64,000 nt of DNA from Galerina marginata (Eukaryota > Basidiomycota > Agaricomycetes > Agaricales > Galerinaceae), in NCBI GenBank assembly GCA_023014335.1, contig JAECYW010000005.1:1302001-1366000 (forward strand). Reading direction: 5' to 3'. This document shows, piece after piece, positions 31,827 through 43,424 of the stretch; the first letter of the stretch is position 1, and the number at the start of each line of letters is the position of its first letter. A model generated the notes under the pieces. It saw nothing but the letters and a program-made list of their open reading frames with translations. It did not search any database and was not told where the DNA came from. Position numbers and translations under genes: made by a program.

Positions 31827-34272
31827 TCAACCGCCAACGCGGGTGCCGTTCTTGTCAGTGCATTGCCACCAGACGCTGCAAGCCGGGAACAACCCTGCGG
31901 GCTCATCTCCAGAATCTTTTAGCAAGAGGGCGACGACGCCATGAGGCGGCACGTTCTTAGCAGTGAAAGTTCGAATTGCGGTGCCGTTGTCGGTGTGGGC
32001 CCACAAGTCCTATAAGACAGATATTTGCTCAAGGCCATCAAGACAAGAAAAGCGAGAAATGTGCGCACCCTAACAGAGTATGTACGGCCAGCTCGGATGA
32101 ACGGCGATTCCGTGAGATTGAAGGACAATGTCGATGGTTGGTTCAAGGTGTTCAACTACGTAAATCGTCAGCTCAAGTGGGCAGGACGGCTGAGTGCTTA
32201 GAAACCCACAAGCATGAATACAGTCCCATGTTGAGTCGGACCGCTCCAGTATTGAGCGGGGTGAGTGCTGTTGCTTGTCCAGTCCGGCTGAAATGTTGCA
32301 TTAGGTTATACAGGGGTAAAGGATACCAAAGCATAGACTGACATTTATCCCCCATCGGAAAGGTGAGATACTCTTGCCTACGACTGGGTCTTGGTTAATG
32401 GCCAAAATTTCTTTGTTGGTCAAAATGCCGAGAACGTCAGGAGTGATAGCTGAGAGCTGGAATGAGGTAATTAGGACTCCAGACAGCCCCGAATTTAGTC
32501 TTGCTTACGTTTGTTCCAATCTGAATTAGCATATGAGCATTTTTAAAAAAGGACGGGAACAATTTAGACGAACCAGGAGGGGAGATCTCATCAACGCCCA
32601 GGCCGTGAAATGCGATTTAGCCTCTTCGAACGTGAGTCCTCCATTGCCGCTACAACGAAGAAATTAGTGATCGGTAAGTTCGTCCAGGACATTAAAGCGT
32701 ACAGTTGCAGCTACATAGTTTGCTCCTTGTTCAGCGGCTATAAATTATAACGTTTCAATGGCGTACCATGTCGAGGTCATTGCGCCCGTTGAAGTCAGTC
32801 GCTTGGGTGATGAACGAGTTACTGTATCGAAAAGGGTCGATAAATCGAACATATTTGTTGAACAGGCACTGACAAGTTGATAATGGCGGCGAGAGAGTTC
32901 CACTGCGGAGCGATATCTCCAGTGGTCTATCAAAAGTCGAAGGTCAATTAAAGCCGTTACAGGGGGCGTCAAACTTACCCTCCAGCTGTGACCCATTGTA
33001 GCACCCCAGCTACGTTGACATAGCATAAGAAAACGGGACGCAAATCACGGCAAAAAAATACATACAGCCATACTTGACTCTGCGAGGTCCGTGAGTAATT
33101 GTACTGGGGCAATTAAGAAAAAACCCACCCAACCCCATTCACAGAGGGAGTAAACGAAGGGCTTGTTGAACTGTTTGCCGACTTGAGCCAGGGCATCGGC
33201 CATACGCTGGTATTCTATACAAGAGTTGAGGAGTTAATGCCAAGACGAGAGGAATTGGAATGTACATACTTCCAACAATTCCTTGGCGAATAATGCTGTC
33301 GTAGGGGACTTGGAATTAAATGTCAGCTCTTCCCACTTTCAAATGAAAACCAAGAAACTCATTTACTAGCGCAATTATCGTATCTAAACCAAAAGGTCAG
33401 TTATGAAAATGCAAAAAGCAGGCTAAAATTCACTTCAAATAATCGAAGCCCCACTTTGCGAAGGTTGTTGCGTCACGAACTTCATTTTGGAAGGAGCCTG
33501 GATATCCTGCGCAGGTGAACCAACCGGAATCCGAGTACTATTGAGACGATTAAAAACTTGAACTTCCTTAACGTGAGCATTCAGATCGTGACTGACAATT
33601 CCAGTTTTGCTGCAGAAAGGAAGTCCGTTAATATCGATATTTATAAGAGGCTGGATGGCAACTGACAATCCCAAATCGTGAATCTGTTGATTGAGTTTAA
33701 CCATGCCATTTTTGAACCGGACTTGGTCTATATTTGCGAGACTAGAATGAGAAGAATGCCGACTAGGGTGATAGGGAAATAACCTTCTTGAATATCTCCG
33801 CTTTTCGTTCGGTTCTTCTCGGCGTAGCAGTCATCAATATTGACGTAGTTATATCCCGCTGCCTGTGGGTGGGAGAAAAAAAAGTGAGGAAGAGTCTCGT
33901 TTTCGAAGTGAAGTGTTTCACTTGAAGGCCTAAGGATTTCATGAGCTTCGCAGTCGTCAACATGAGATCTTCGTCAATGTTGCACTGTTCGACCATTATG
34001 AATAACCAAAGGTAAAAGTGTCATAGAACTCACCTGGTAAGCGTTCCAGGCTAATTGTGATATAGGAGATTAAGAGTGAACACAAATTTCTTAAACGGAC
34101 AAGTACTAACTATTGTATCCCAGAACTATTTGTCCATGTAAGCGGAGGCCACTTTCGAATGAAGTTAGAACTTACTTGGCAAGCGCGCTACACCATTGTC
34201 TATCGCTTGGACTTGATTTGCATTGAAAACAATGAGACCGACTGTGGCGGCCCACAAAGAGATGGAGAACAT
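31827..34272 (-). CDS. Secreted alpha-galactosidase, GH27 (copy 2)
   Basis: The tandem paralogue of copy 1, with the same orientation and exon layout. It starts [19 protein letters not shown], a signal peptide, then IDNGVARLP. After a splice ILGYN opens the barrel. The DD pair before CYAEK, the YSDSGWFTC loop, the nucleophile motif YDNCA (split by an intron as in copy 1) and the acid/base stretch [11 protein letters not shown] are intact, so it should be an active secreted enzyme. The C-terminal domain ends DKNGTRVGG, against DKNGTHVGG in copy 1. Middle exons are clearly more diverged from copy 1 (about four in five bases alike by eye) than the last two exons and the intron between them (over nine in ten), which suggests gene conversion. 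Not every intron was placed. Confidence 0.87.
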
Positions 34273-35097
34273 TTTTAGGACGGCAAGTGAAGAGACCAAA
34301 AGACGAAAAATTGTTGCTTTTATAAGTAGCTCCACAGCCCCATATTTCTTCCCAAATGGCTTAATAAAATCGCCTGACCACCAACGGTTGTAAAAAGAGT
34401 TCAACTTCCAGAGGAAGTCGAGGCGAGGCTCATGGATCCTCATGATATGCTCCGAGGTTTGATAGATATTTCCCGACCAATTTCCGTGGGGCAGAACTTG
34501 GTACCACCGTGCCAACAGCTTGTAAAGCGCGTATAAGGTTAGAACTTCCCTCAGAAAATTCGACGAGCCCACACATGACCTCGAAGCGAAAGAAGCTGTT
34601 GTCTCGTAGGCAGCAGCATGATGTTCAGTAGTTGCTGGCAATTGCATGCGTTGTAGGAGCAATATTGTGAGTATCTTCCTCAGTTCAATAGAGAGAATAG
34701 AAAGGCTTAGTGACCGATGAGAGAAATGTTCCAAAATTCGGTATTGTAATGGGGGAGGAGCAGTGGTGTCTCCTATTCGCAGAACAAATGTGACATCAAG
34801 ATTCAAAGAAGGCTGAATTGCTGGCGCCAAGATCCAGAAGAACCTTCGTCACGTGGGCGCGCCGGGCCGGGACAAATACGGAGAAATAGGCTGCCTGCGG
34901 GTCCGCTGGAAATTAAAGTCAGTCGATGCACATCGGACCTGTGAAAAAGAGAAGCCCAGAAAACTCTATGCCGTGAGGATTTCATAAATATACACTGTGA
35001 TCAAAAGAAAGAATCATTTCAAGCATGAGCAATACAAGGTGAGGGAATAAAAATAGAAGTAGATGGAGTGGATTTCTGGACGATAGTTCGTGTAGTC
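34273..35097. other. Intergenic region upstream of alpha-galactosidase copy 2
   Basis: About 825 bases that hold the copy 2 promoter, including a block at 34370-34510 that resembles the region upstream of copy 1. A minus-strand frame stays open from 34830 into the signal peptide exon, but its upstream part has no coding character. Confidence 0.5.
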
Positions 35098-36347
35098 TTA
35101 TGTGGATACAGCCGCTCTTGCGCGTGCGAGAATTGCCGCCACCAAACCATGAACGTCATTGACTTGCACATGCGCGTCTACCACATCTCCTGCTTCGATT
35201 CCTAGCTCATCCAATCCCGATATCTGAGCGGCCGCCAGTCGTCGTGTATCTGGCGCAAATATCAGGATGATTGTAACGTGATGAGGTAGGGAGGGAGGTG
35301 GCATGTCGAGTTTGTACGTCAGCCGAAGCTCATTTTCCGACTCAGAATGTGAATCATCAAGATTACAGATGGATCGCTGAAGAGCCAAAGATGCAGTGAA
35401 CCTAAATAGCAGCTGATGAGAATAGAGCGGCAATTAACGACGTCAATGTACACACCAATCGTACAAAGGGACCAGTCTGCTGTCGTCTTCGTCCATCTGG
35501 GTCGTTTTGACAGCCTTTTCGGCTTCTGCTGCTTCAATCCGAAGATTCTCCACATCTAGCGCATCGGATTTGACGCGTAGTTTCTCAGCCTTGGCCTTCT
35601 GCTTGACAGTTTGCACCTGATCGCTCAGAGTCTGCATTTCTTCGACCTGGTCAGCGAGCTTCTGATCGGCAAGAGGGATCGTTAACCGCGGTCGCGGATG
35701 GGTCTGCCTGAGAAGCATGAGGGACGTCCGAGCATCAATGATTTTCTGGGAGAGTAGAGCAGCTCGGTCTGTCGCTTGTCTGACTTGCTGATAGTCTGTA
35801 GTGACAGGTCAAAAACGAGCAATATTTGTACATGCGCACAGCGTACCCTGTTCCACCATAGGAGCCAATAGCTTGATATTGTTCTGTGCTTCAGCAAGTT
35901 TCTCTTTCGCAGACTTCAGCTTCTCCTTCTTTTCCTCATTTACCACAGAAAGTTCTTTGTTTTGCTCTGCCGTCACAATAGGTGCGTCGTCGATGTCGCT
36001 CACGATGGACTTGACGTATTTATCCTTCGCATTCTGCTCGAGGTACTGAAACTTGAGCTTGCGAAGATCTGCCTGACTAAACAAGTTAGAAAAAGTACAA
36101 ACTCATATAGCGAGAGACTTACTATTTGAGTCGCAACTTGCATTGCGACAATAGCAGGATCCTTGGCTTCAGCATCTTCAGGATCTAAACCGTCGTCTGT
36201 CTCCAACCGATGAGCGTTAAATTCGGCAGCTTTGTTTACGAGTTGAATATTTAGGCTTTCCAGTCGAGTTGTTAGTGTTTTGGCAACCTGAACATTCTTA
36301 GTTTGTTCGATGGTAGGCAACTCGAGGGATGGTCTCGATCCAGACAT
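35098..36347 (-). CDS. Kinetochore protein Sos7-like coiled-coil protein
   Basis: Four exons (36347-36123, 36072-35847, 35795-35456, 35401-35098) encode 364 residues. The N-terminal 75 residues lead into ADLRKLKFQYLEQNAKDK and SIVSDIDDAPIVTAEQNKEL, which match the core signature of Sos7, the partner of the kinetochore scaffold Spc7/KNL1 (the yeast counterpart is Kre28; animal ZWINT plays a similar role). Heptad-rich helices follow (about 115-260), then a compact C-terminal alpha/beta part (FTASLALQRSI, VTIILIFAPDTRRLAAAQ, VQVNDVHGLVAAILARA) that should dock on Spc7. The expected role is to link centromere chromatin to microtubules and the spindle checkpoint. All splice phases agree. It shares an upstream region of 309 bp with Ysh1. 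Family assignment is from remembered motif pattern. Confidence 0.78.
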
Positions 36348-36656
36348 TGCGACGTCGTATTGATCTGTAAAACAAAGGTTTCTGCCAGTAAATAACACTA
36401 CAAAAATCATAAATTGCTGGACGGACTCACTCACTGTGGGAACTCGGATTCGGCAAATTGTGGGGGGAGGAAAAGAACTGTCGCGTCCGCCGTCAACATG
36501 GAACATGAACGCGTCGGATCACATGACATGTCACGCGTTCGTGACATATGGTTACTTGAAAACGAGTCAGTCGTGAATTTTCTTGACAACGACCACCATC
36601 AATACAAGTTTGTTTTGAACCTATCGTGGTATCGATCTCTGGCGTGAAGCTTGAAC
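36348..36656. promoter_or_regulatory. Shared divergent promoter region, Sos7-like and Ysh1 genes
   Basis: A 309-bp gap between two start codons that point away from each other. It includes TCACATGACATGTCACG (36518-36534), two overlapping CATG palindromes flanked by TCAC and TCACG, which may be a regulator site. Both genes serve basic nuclear functions. Confidence 0.6.
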
Positions 36657-39455
36657 ATGGAAGAAGCACCGACATTGAGTATAACTATGCTTGGTGCTGG
36701 CCAAGAAGTTGGCCGCTCGTGCTGCGTTCTTCAGTATCGAGGAAGAACTGTTGTTTGCGATGCAGGCATTCATCCTGCGTATAGTGGAATGGCTTCTCTG
36801 CCGTTCATAGATTACCTGGACTGGAGCACGGTCGATGCCCTTCTTATCACTCAGTGAGCTTCATGGACTTTCAGACCCGAAAAATAACTAAATAAGATCT
36901 CATAGTTTTCACCTAGATCACGCAGCGGCGTTGACATATATTACGGAAAAGGTTCCCATAATTCTTTATGATAAGTTCAATTCTAAAATGGTTTTTAGAC
37001 GAACTTCCGAGATGGCAATGGGAAAGTATACATGACACATCCAACCAAAGCAGTTCACAAGTTCATGATGCAAGATTACGTTCGCATGAGGTGCGAGGCC
37101 ACTATTATCTGTCTTCCTGTCTGACCATTGGCATAGTTCTTCCTCGTTGCATCCTCTATTTTCCCCATTGGACATGACAATGTCTATGGCGTCCATCATA
37201 ACCGTTTCAGTTCATGAGCTAGTAACGGTGTGCCCAGGCATCTCTTTCACACCTTACCACGCTGGACATGTCCTTGGTGCTTGTATGTTTCTCGTCGATA
37301 TATATGGGCTCAAGATCCTCTACACCGGTGACTACTCACGAGAAGACGACCGTCATCTTGTCAAGGCTGAGCTGCCGCCTGTTCAACCAGATGTGCTTAT
37401 TGTTGAAAGTACATTTGGTGTCCATAAGCTCGAATGTCGGCAAGACAAGGAAGATCGGTTCACGAGTCTCGTCCATTCAACTATTCGTCGGAATGGACAC
37501 GTTCTCCTACCGACCTTTGCCCTAGGAGGAGCCCAAGAACTGTTACTCATTCTAGACGATTACTGGAAGAGGCATCCTGATCTGCACCATGTGCCGATTT
37601 ACTATGTCTCCAGTCTAGCAAAGAGATCTATGGCTGTATACCAGACCTACATTCACTCGATGAATTCAACTATCCGATCTAGGTTTGCCAAGAGGGATAA
37701 TCCATTCGTCTTCAAGTATGTTTTCTCCGTTCATCAGGGTCCAATTGAATAAATCATTCCCTCTATAGGCATGTTTCCAACGCGCCTCAAACTCGGGGAT
37801 GGGAACAAGAAATTGCTTATGGGCCTCCATGCGTCGTTCTCGCCAGTCCCGGATTTATGCAAGCTGGTCCAAGTCGACAATTGTTGGAACTATGGGCTCC
37901 TGACCCAAAGAACGGCGTCATTATCACAGGATACTCGATAGAAGGGACGTTGGCTAGGGTGAGTTTCCATTTTGCTACGAATAGCAGGGTTAGAGGTCCA
38001 CGTCCTCGTGTATTTAATATTTATGCAATGATCAATCAATTCTCTCTTCTCGGGTAACCTGCCGATAGCTCAAAAACTCTTCTGACCTTAGGATATTTTG
38101 ACGGAACCGGAGGACTTCGTCTCACTGAAAGGCGTCACAATTTCCAGGAAGATGTCGGTGGACGAGGTATCTTTTGCTGCGCACGTCGACTATTCTCAAA
38201 ATGTCGACTTTATTGAGCAAGTCAAAGCAAAACATGTGGTGAGTTATCACTACAAATTCCGCGGCACCTGCGGTTCTGACTTTTCGGTTTTAGGTTTTGG
38301 TTCATGGCGCACAGTCCGAGATGGGGCGATTGCATTCTGCTCTGACGTCTCGGTTTAAAGATCGTGGAGATGGCGTCAAGGTTCACGCACCGAAGAATTT
38401 AGAAATTTTAAGGTTGTCGTTCCCCCGTCGAAGGATAGCGAAGGTGAGCCCAAAGTTCGACCAAATTCGAGACTCCGAGTTTTGACTCTTCCACAGGTTG
38501 TCGGGACATTGGGAGCCAAACCGCCTCAGACAAGCAGTGTTATCTCCGGTTTGCTGGTAGCTAACGGCCATTCTTACACCCTTGTAAACTCAGGCGATCT
38601 TCGCGATTTTACCGGGCTGCCAACATCTACAATCATTCAACGGCAAAAAATGGTCTTAGGTGTTGGTTGGTCCCTGGTCAAATGGCATCTGGAGGGAATG
38701 TATGGAACTGTACAGGAGGGATATGATAAGAATGGCATCCCTACCATACGGGTTTGCATCTTTTGTTCCTAGTTCAAGGCAAACAAGACCACTGACGACC
38801 ACTCTTCAGGTCATGGACGCCGTTGATGTAAAGCACAGTGGTGCACATGAGCTGACGTTGGAGTGGGCGTCAAGCTCAAGCAATGACATGATCGCCGACT
38901 CCACTTTAGCATTAATTACCAGCATTGCCGAAAGTCCTGCGTCTGTGAAGTGTAAGTTAAATTATGGATTTTACCCAAGGAGATTAAATGACAGTAGCGA
39001 CGTTAGTGACAACTCACCCCCATTCGCATTCGCACATTGAAACTCATGCTGGGGCTCATACACATCCAACGTCTGGGGTCATATCCTCGGATACGCGGAT
39101 CCAAGGGTTAGCAATGTTCCTGCAGGCGCACTTCAGTAACGTTGAACTACACGTGCCGGATGTTTCCGATGAAGAACCAGAACAAAGGGGAGAAGGTCCA
39201 TACTTATTGGTACAACTTGATGCTACCCAAGCTCGAGTCAATTTGATCACCCTCGTAAGTGTCCGGCATAACCCATCTTTGATATTATTATAATTAACCC
39301 AGAATTCATCGCTCTGGCAGACTGTACAGAGCTCGGACGAGGAACTTCAGAAACGCGTCGAGGCTGTCCTCAACATGGCAGCAACAACAGTGAACCTGTT
39401 GTCCGAGTCCTTTGTATCGCGTTCATCGAAGGTGCCTAGTCTTGAAACTGCTTAA
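36657..39455 (+). CDS. YSH1: Pre-mRNA cleavage and polyadenylation endonuclease Ysh1/CPSF73
   Basis: Eleven exons with fully consistent phases encode 730 residues. A metallo-beta-lactamase fold with a beta-CASP insert makes this the nuclease that cuts pre-mRNA before poly(A) addition. Visible motifs: [14 protein letters not shown] at the start, DAGIHP, the zinc site THFHLDHAA split by intron 1, [32 protein letters not shown] and [13 protein letters not shown]. The beta-CASP part has [42 protein letters not shown] and [13 protein letters not shown]. The C-terminal domain (about 480-730) should bind partner subunits such as Pti1/Cft2; its linker contains a His-rich stretch ([16 protein letters not shown]) unlike yeast. 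Exons: 36657-36853, 36906-36951, 36999-37090, 37137-37715, 37769-37958, 38092-38238, 38294-38443, 38497-38751, 38810-38951, 38995-39254, 39321-39455. Confidence 0.95.
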
Positions 39456-39818
39456 TACCAAATCAATCCAAGTATCAGCGCGCTTGGCAGTAGGGCTGGG
39501 CAACCTGGGTTTTTAATTTGATACATAGTGGAATTTGAGGGATCTTAGTTTTGAATTGTATTTTGTAGTCGATGAACTTGCTACTTTGCCACAAAAATGT
39601 TTCGGCAAAGCCAACTATCTTGCCCAATTCGATTTCTGGACGATGAGTATGTAACTATAGTACAGCGGGTGCCTGAACTAATGTTCCGGCGGGGTAATGC
39701 GGGGTAATTATCCGTAATTCAGAAATTTGATTAAAATTTGGCGTGTCGCGTCCAATCACATGATGCTTATATCACGTAACACTCACGTGAACCAATATTT
39801 AAGCTTGGCAACTTGAAC
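39456..39818. other. Intergenic region upstream of alpha-galactosidase copy 3
   Basis: About 360 bases holding the Ysh1 3' UTR and the promoter of copy 3. A TATTTAA element about 25 bases before the first ATG could be a TATA-like box. No gene seen. Confidence 0.5.
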
Positions 39819-42800
39819 ATGGTCCACAACGAGCAGCTTTCAAACGTTCAACAAGCAACAGCTGGACGTCGGACACCCGAGGTAAGTTTCAACTTCTGTG
39901 GCAGTTACATTACATCAAGGACTTATCTCAAGGGGCAACATAGGAGTTAGGAACTGTACCTGGCATTCCAAGGCTTGTAGAGCATTAACCCCTTAAGCTT
40001 TCCCTGTGTGCGTCATAAACCGCCTTCGAGCTTTACTGCCATCTCACACGTTTGGTCGCAAAGGTCTACATCTACGAGTTGCAAGGGAAAATATGGATAC
40101 CCACAAAGGTACGACTAGCTGTTCGAAGGGAGACACGGGATTTATTATTGCAGAAGACTCATTGTATGCGCCTCTTGTGCAACATGATGCCCAAGCCTCT
40201 AAGGAGAGTCTTGACGCAGGTATTTCCCAGCGCATTATCTCAGCTATCACCCGGATAAACGTCTCTGCCACCAATAGTCGGAAACGCCTATAGGCACAGG
40301 TATTCCCAGGAAGAATTATTCCGACAAAGAACTCCTGAATGTAAGTTAGGACAGATCGCGAGAGTATGAACATTCTTAACTATATTGCAGACCACGACCT
40401 ACATTCCCCCATTGGTACGTCTTCGACTAGCTGACGTTTAGCACACTTTTATCTTTCAATGCTCATTTACATTTTATTCCAGCGAGGAGGAAGTTTTCGC
40501 AATACCGTCTCGTCCTCAGTCTTTCGCCTGTCACCATTATATCGGCCCTTGGATTAATTGTGTTTTCTGCATTACTTGGATCCTGGATATACCGTGGCAA
40601 AACCCAAGGGAGTGAAGATGGGGTTGGTCGCCTTCCCTGTGAGTGTTTCGTAGGCTATGTGTTCTGGGACTGATATTACAAACCAGTCATGGGGTACAAT
40701 AGTAAGTCTTTAGACTGCCCGCTACTGCGAACGATAAAAATGAATGACAACACCAGCATGGAATTCATACGCTGTAGGCATTTATTTCCTTCATTCTGTA
40801 CACGACTCACTACGGTGTCAGTGCAATATTAATGAGTCTATTATCATCGAGACAACGCGCCTGATGAAAGAATATCAGCTCTTGGTGAGTCAAGTCGAAC
40901 GATACAGGTGTTTCACTGTTTGTGGACTCACTAGGTCTTTGCCTCAGGACGTTGGCTACGATCACGTGAATCTCGACGACTGCTACTCAGAAAAGAAAAG
41001 AACTCCGTCTGGAGATATTGTCGCGAGTATGTGCAAACTCTTGGTCACTAAGCGGACGCTTATCTATCCTGTCTTTCTAGACGCTGAGCGTTTTCCTTCT
41101 GGAATGAATTGGCTTACAGATCAAATACACGATCTTGGATTGTATGTGTTTAGAAAGGATATTAGACCATTTTGCTGACGGGTCTTTGCAGTAAAGCGGG
41201 TATTGTAAGAAGAGGATACCTCAAATACCGCGCGATCTTATTTCCTTCTGTCGTTAGTATAGTGACTCCGGTTGGTTTACCTGCCAACTATATCCTGGGT
41301 CATATATGAATGAGGAGAGGTTCGTAACCTTTTTCACACTGGGAGTAAACGGTCTATTGAAAGAGTTTATTCCTGTCAGAGACGTCAAACTGTTCCAGGA
41401 CTGGGGATTTGATCTATTGAAGTGCGTATCACGAACTGATCGGGGAATTTTCCTGACTAAAAACGACAAGATATGATAATTGCGCAGGTCAGTCATCATA
41501 TTCTCTGAGTAGATAATCAGGCGCTAATAGATTATCCAGTACCCTATGACGAAGTCATCAAAGAGGGGATGATCGGAAGTCAGTTTTTCCAGCGCTGAAT
41601 TTTCTCGGATTCTGATTCCAAACCATCAGAGTATAAGCGTATGGCGGACGCCATTGCGAAGTTGAGCAAGTCCTCTGGGAAGCCCCCAATCCTATTTTCG
41701 TTGTGCCAATGGGGTCGAGTAAGACGCCGTCATTTCTATCTTTAGTACAGACTAGCCTTGACAGCGACATTATCCTAGGTACAACCGTGGATTTGGGCTA
41801 GACGACTGGGTCAAAGTTGGCGCGTAAGTCTCAGGACCTGCTTCTTTTTCTTTGAGAAATTCATTCTATATGCAGACCACGGGAGACATCAGTGAGTTTT
41901 TGTACCTATTTCTATACGTCTCCTTCTGCAACGGCTTCTTGTTGTTTAGATCCTACATGGCGTTCCCTAGCGAGCATTATCAACGAGTATGTATTTTCAC
42001 GGAGAGCCGGGGTGGACGGATACTGACTTTGGTCAGGAATTCCTTCTTTGCTTTCGCGACTGATTTCTATGGCCGCAATGACCTCGATATCGTAAGAAGA
42101 GTTTCTGAAAACCTCCATATTCTTTGCTGACCGACTCCCCCTGTTTCAGCTTGAAGTGTAGGTGCCTTCGTCGTCGTCGTTGTCGTTGTCTACATTTTTA
42201 TCGTCTGCTCTTTTTTTGACTACGAATCCTCATCTACAGGGGCAATGGAGACCTCACTTACGACGAATCCAAGGCCCATTTCACAGCCTGGGCTTTCATG
42301 AAGTCCCCTTTGCTAATTGTAAGTTCGTAGGATAATGAGGCTATGGATAACTATTAACGCCCATTACAGAGTACAGACGTAAGCATCGCAGTTCGGCGGC
42401 TTTATGTTAGGTTCATCATAATACGAAACGGCAGCTTTCACGAGCATCAGAACAAACACTGAGCATCCTCAAGAACACAGAAATCATCGGCATAAACCAG
42501 GACCCAGTTGTCGGTACCTCGATCACACCTTTCCGATGGGGCGTTAACGTTAGTAATTCATTCCATTAACTCATGCGTTAACTTCAGAATGCTTATAACC
42601 GTTCCGATGCAGCCGGATTGGACGTACAACCATACCCATCCCGCCCAATACTGGAGCGGAGAAAGCCAAAACGGCACCATCTTTATGCTTGTGAGCAACT
42701 TTCATTAATTTTAATCATTTTTGACAGTGGAAGTATCTGACTTGCGAGGGATCTCCAGCTTAATACCTTGGATCACCCAGCGGACATGTTCTTCCGTTTG

Positions 42801-43089
42801 ACTGAATCACCTTGGATTCGTGCGGGACGACAATATACAGTTAGGGTTCGTGATTAATCTGTTCTTCCACCAAAGCATCTCGCCACTTACCGGTATTGAT
42901 TCTCAGGATCTCTGGACGCACACGGATAACGGGACGGCTGTCCGAAATTTCACTGCTCACAGCGTGCCAGCTCATGGAGTCGTGGCTTTACTCTTGCAGG
43001 ATGATGGCGATGAACCTGAAGGGACAATGCCTCCTTGCTCGTCTCCTGAATGGTGCATGGGTGAAGATGGTACAAGGATCGATGTTTAA
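39819..43089 (+). CDS. Membrane-anchored alpha-galactosidase, GH27 (copy 3)
   Basis: A plus-strand paralogue of the two secreted copies. A short first exon (39819-39881) reads MVHNEQLSNVQQATAGRRTPE. The next small exons, in 39950-40400, are uncertain; one (about 40153-40218) reads EDSLYAPLVQHDAQASKE. The exon from about 40483 then gives ARRKFSQYRLVLSLSPV followed by TIISALGLIVFSALLGSWIY, a hydrophobic helix preceded by basic residues: a type II membrane anchor where copies 1 and 2 have a signal peptide. GVGRLP and MGYNTWNSYACN open the barrel. [19 protein letters not shown], the split DNCA nucleophile motif and ATDFYGRNDLDI all remain, so activity is expected. Near the end come [17 protein letters not shown] and DLWTHTDNGTAVRNF. 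The enzyme probably acts at the cell surface or in the secretory pathway. It converges on Tup1. Confidence 0.8.
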
Positions 43090-43424
43090 TTACAATCTAT
43101 TCGGCGTACTGGACTGGGAGGGAATTGCACAAGCATTGATGTTTAATTGCATTCTATTTCGGCTGGCGGGTAGCCGTTGATAGTGGTGATCTAGGTTAAT
43201 AATCGAGTGTGATATGGTACGAAAATGTGAGTGGTATGTATTGTACATGAGTATGAGGGCAGACTACTTTATGAACAGCAAAAGCAAGATGCAAAACGAT
43301 AGAGCAATTCCAGATGCAGATGATTAGGCGGCCCATGTGAGTGGTGGAGCAAAAGCGATATAAGATACGTGGTATAAGACAATGCAACGAATGGATGAGT
43401 GCGGACGGAGAGTGAAATGAGGGA
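43090..43424. other. Convergent 3' intergenic region, copy 3 and Tup1
   Basis: 335 bases between two stop codons. A near-repeat of GATGTTTAATTACAATCTATTCGGC (43080-43104) recurs as GATGTTTAATTGCATTCTATTTCGGC at 43138-43163, a 58-bp offset tandem duplication. No gene seen. Confidence 0.6.
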
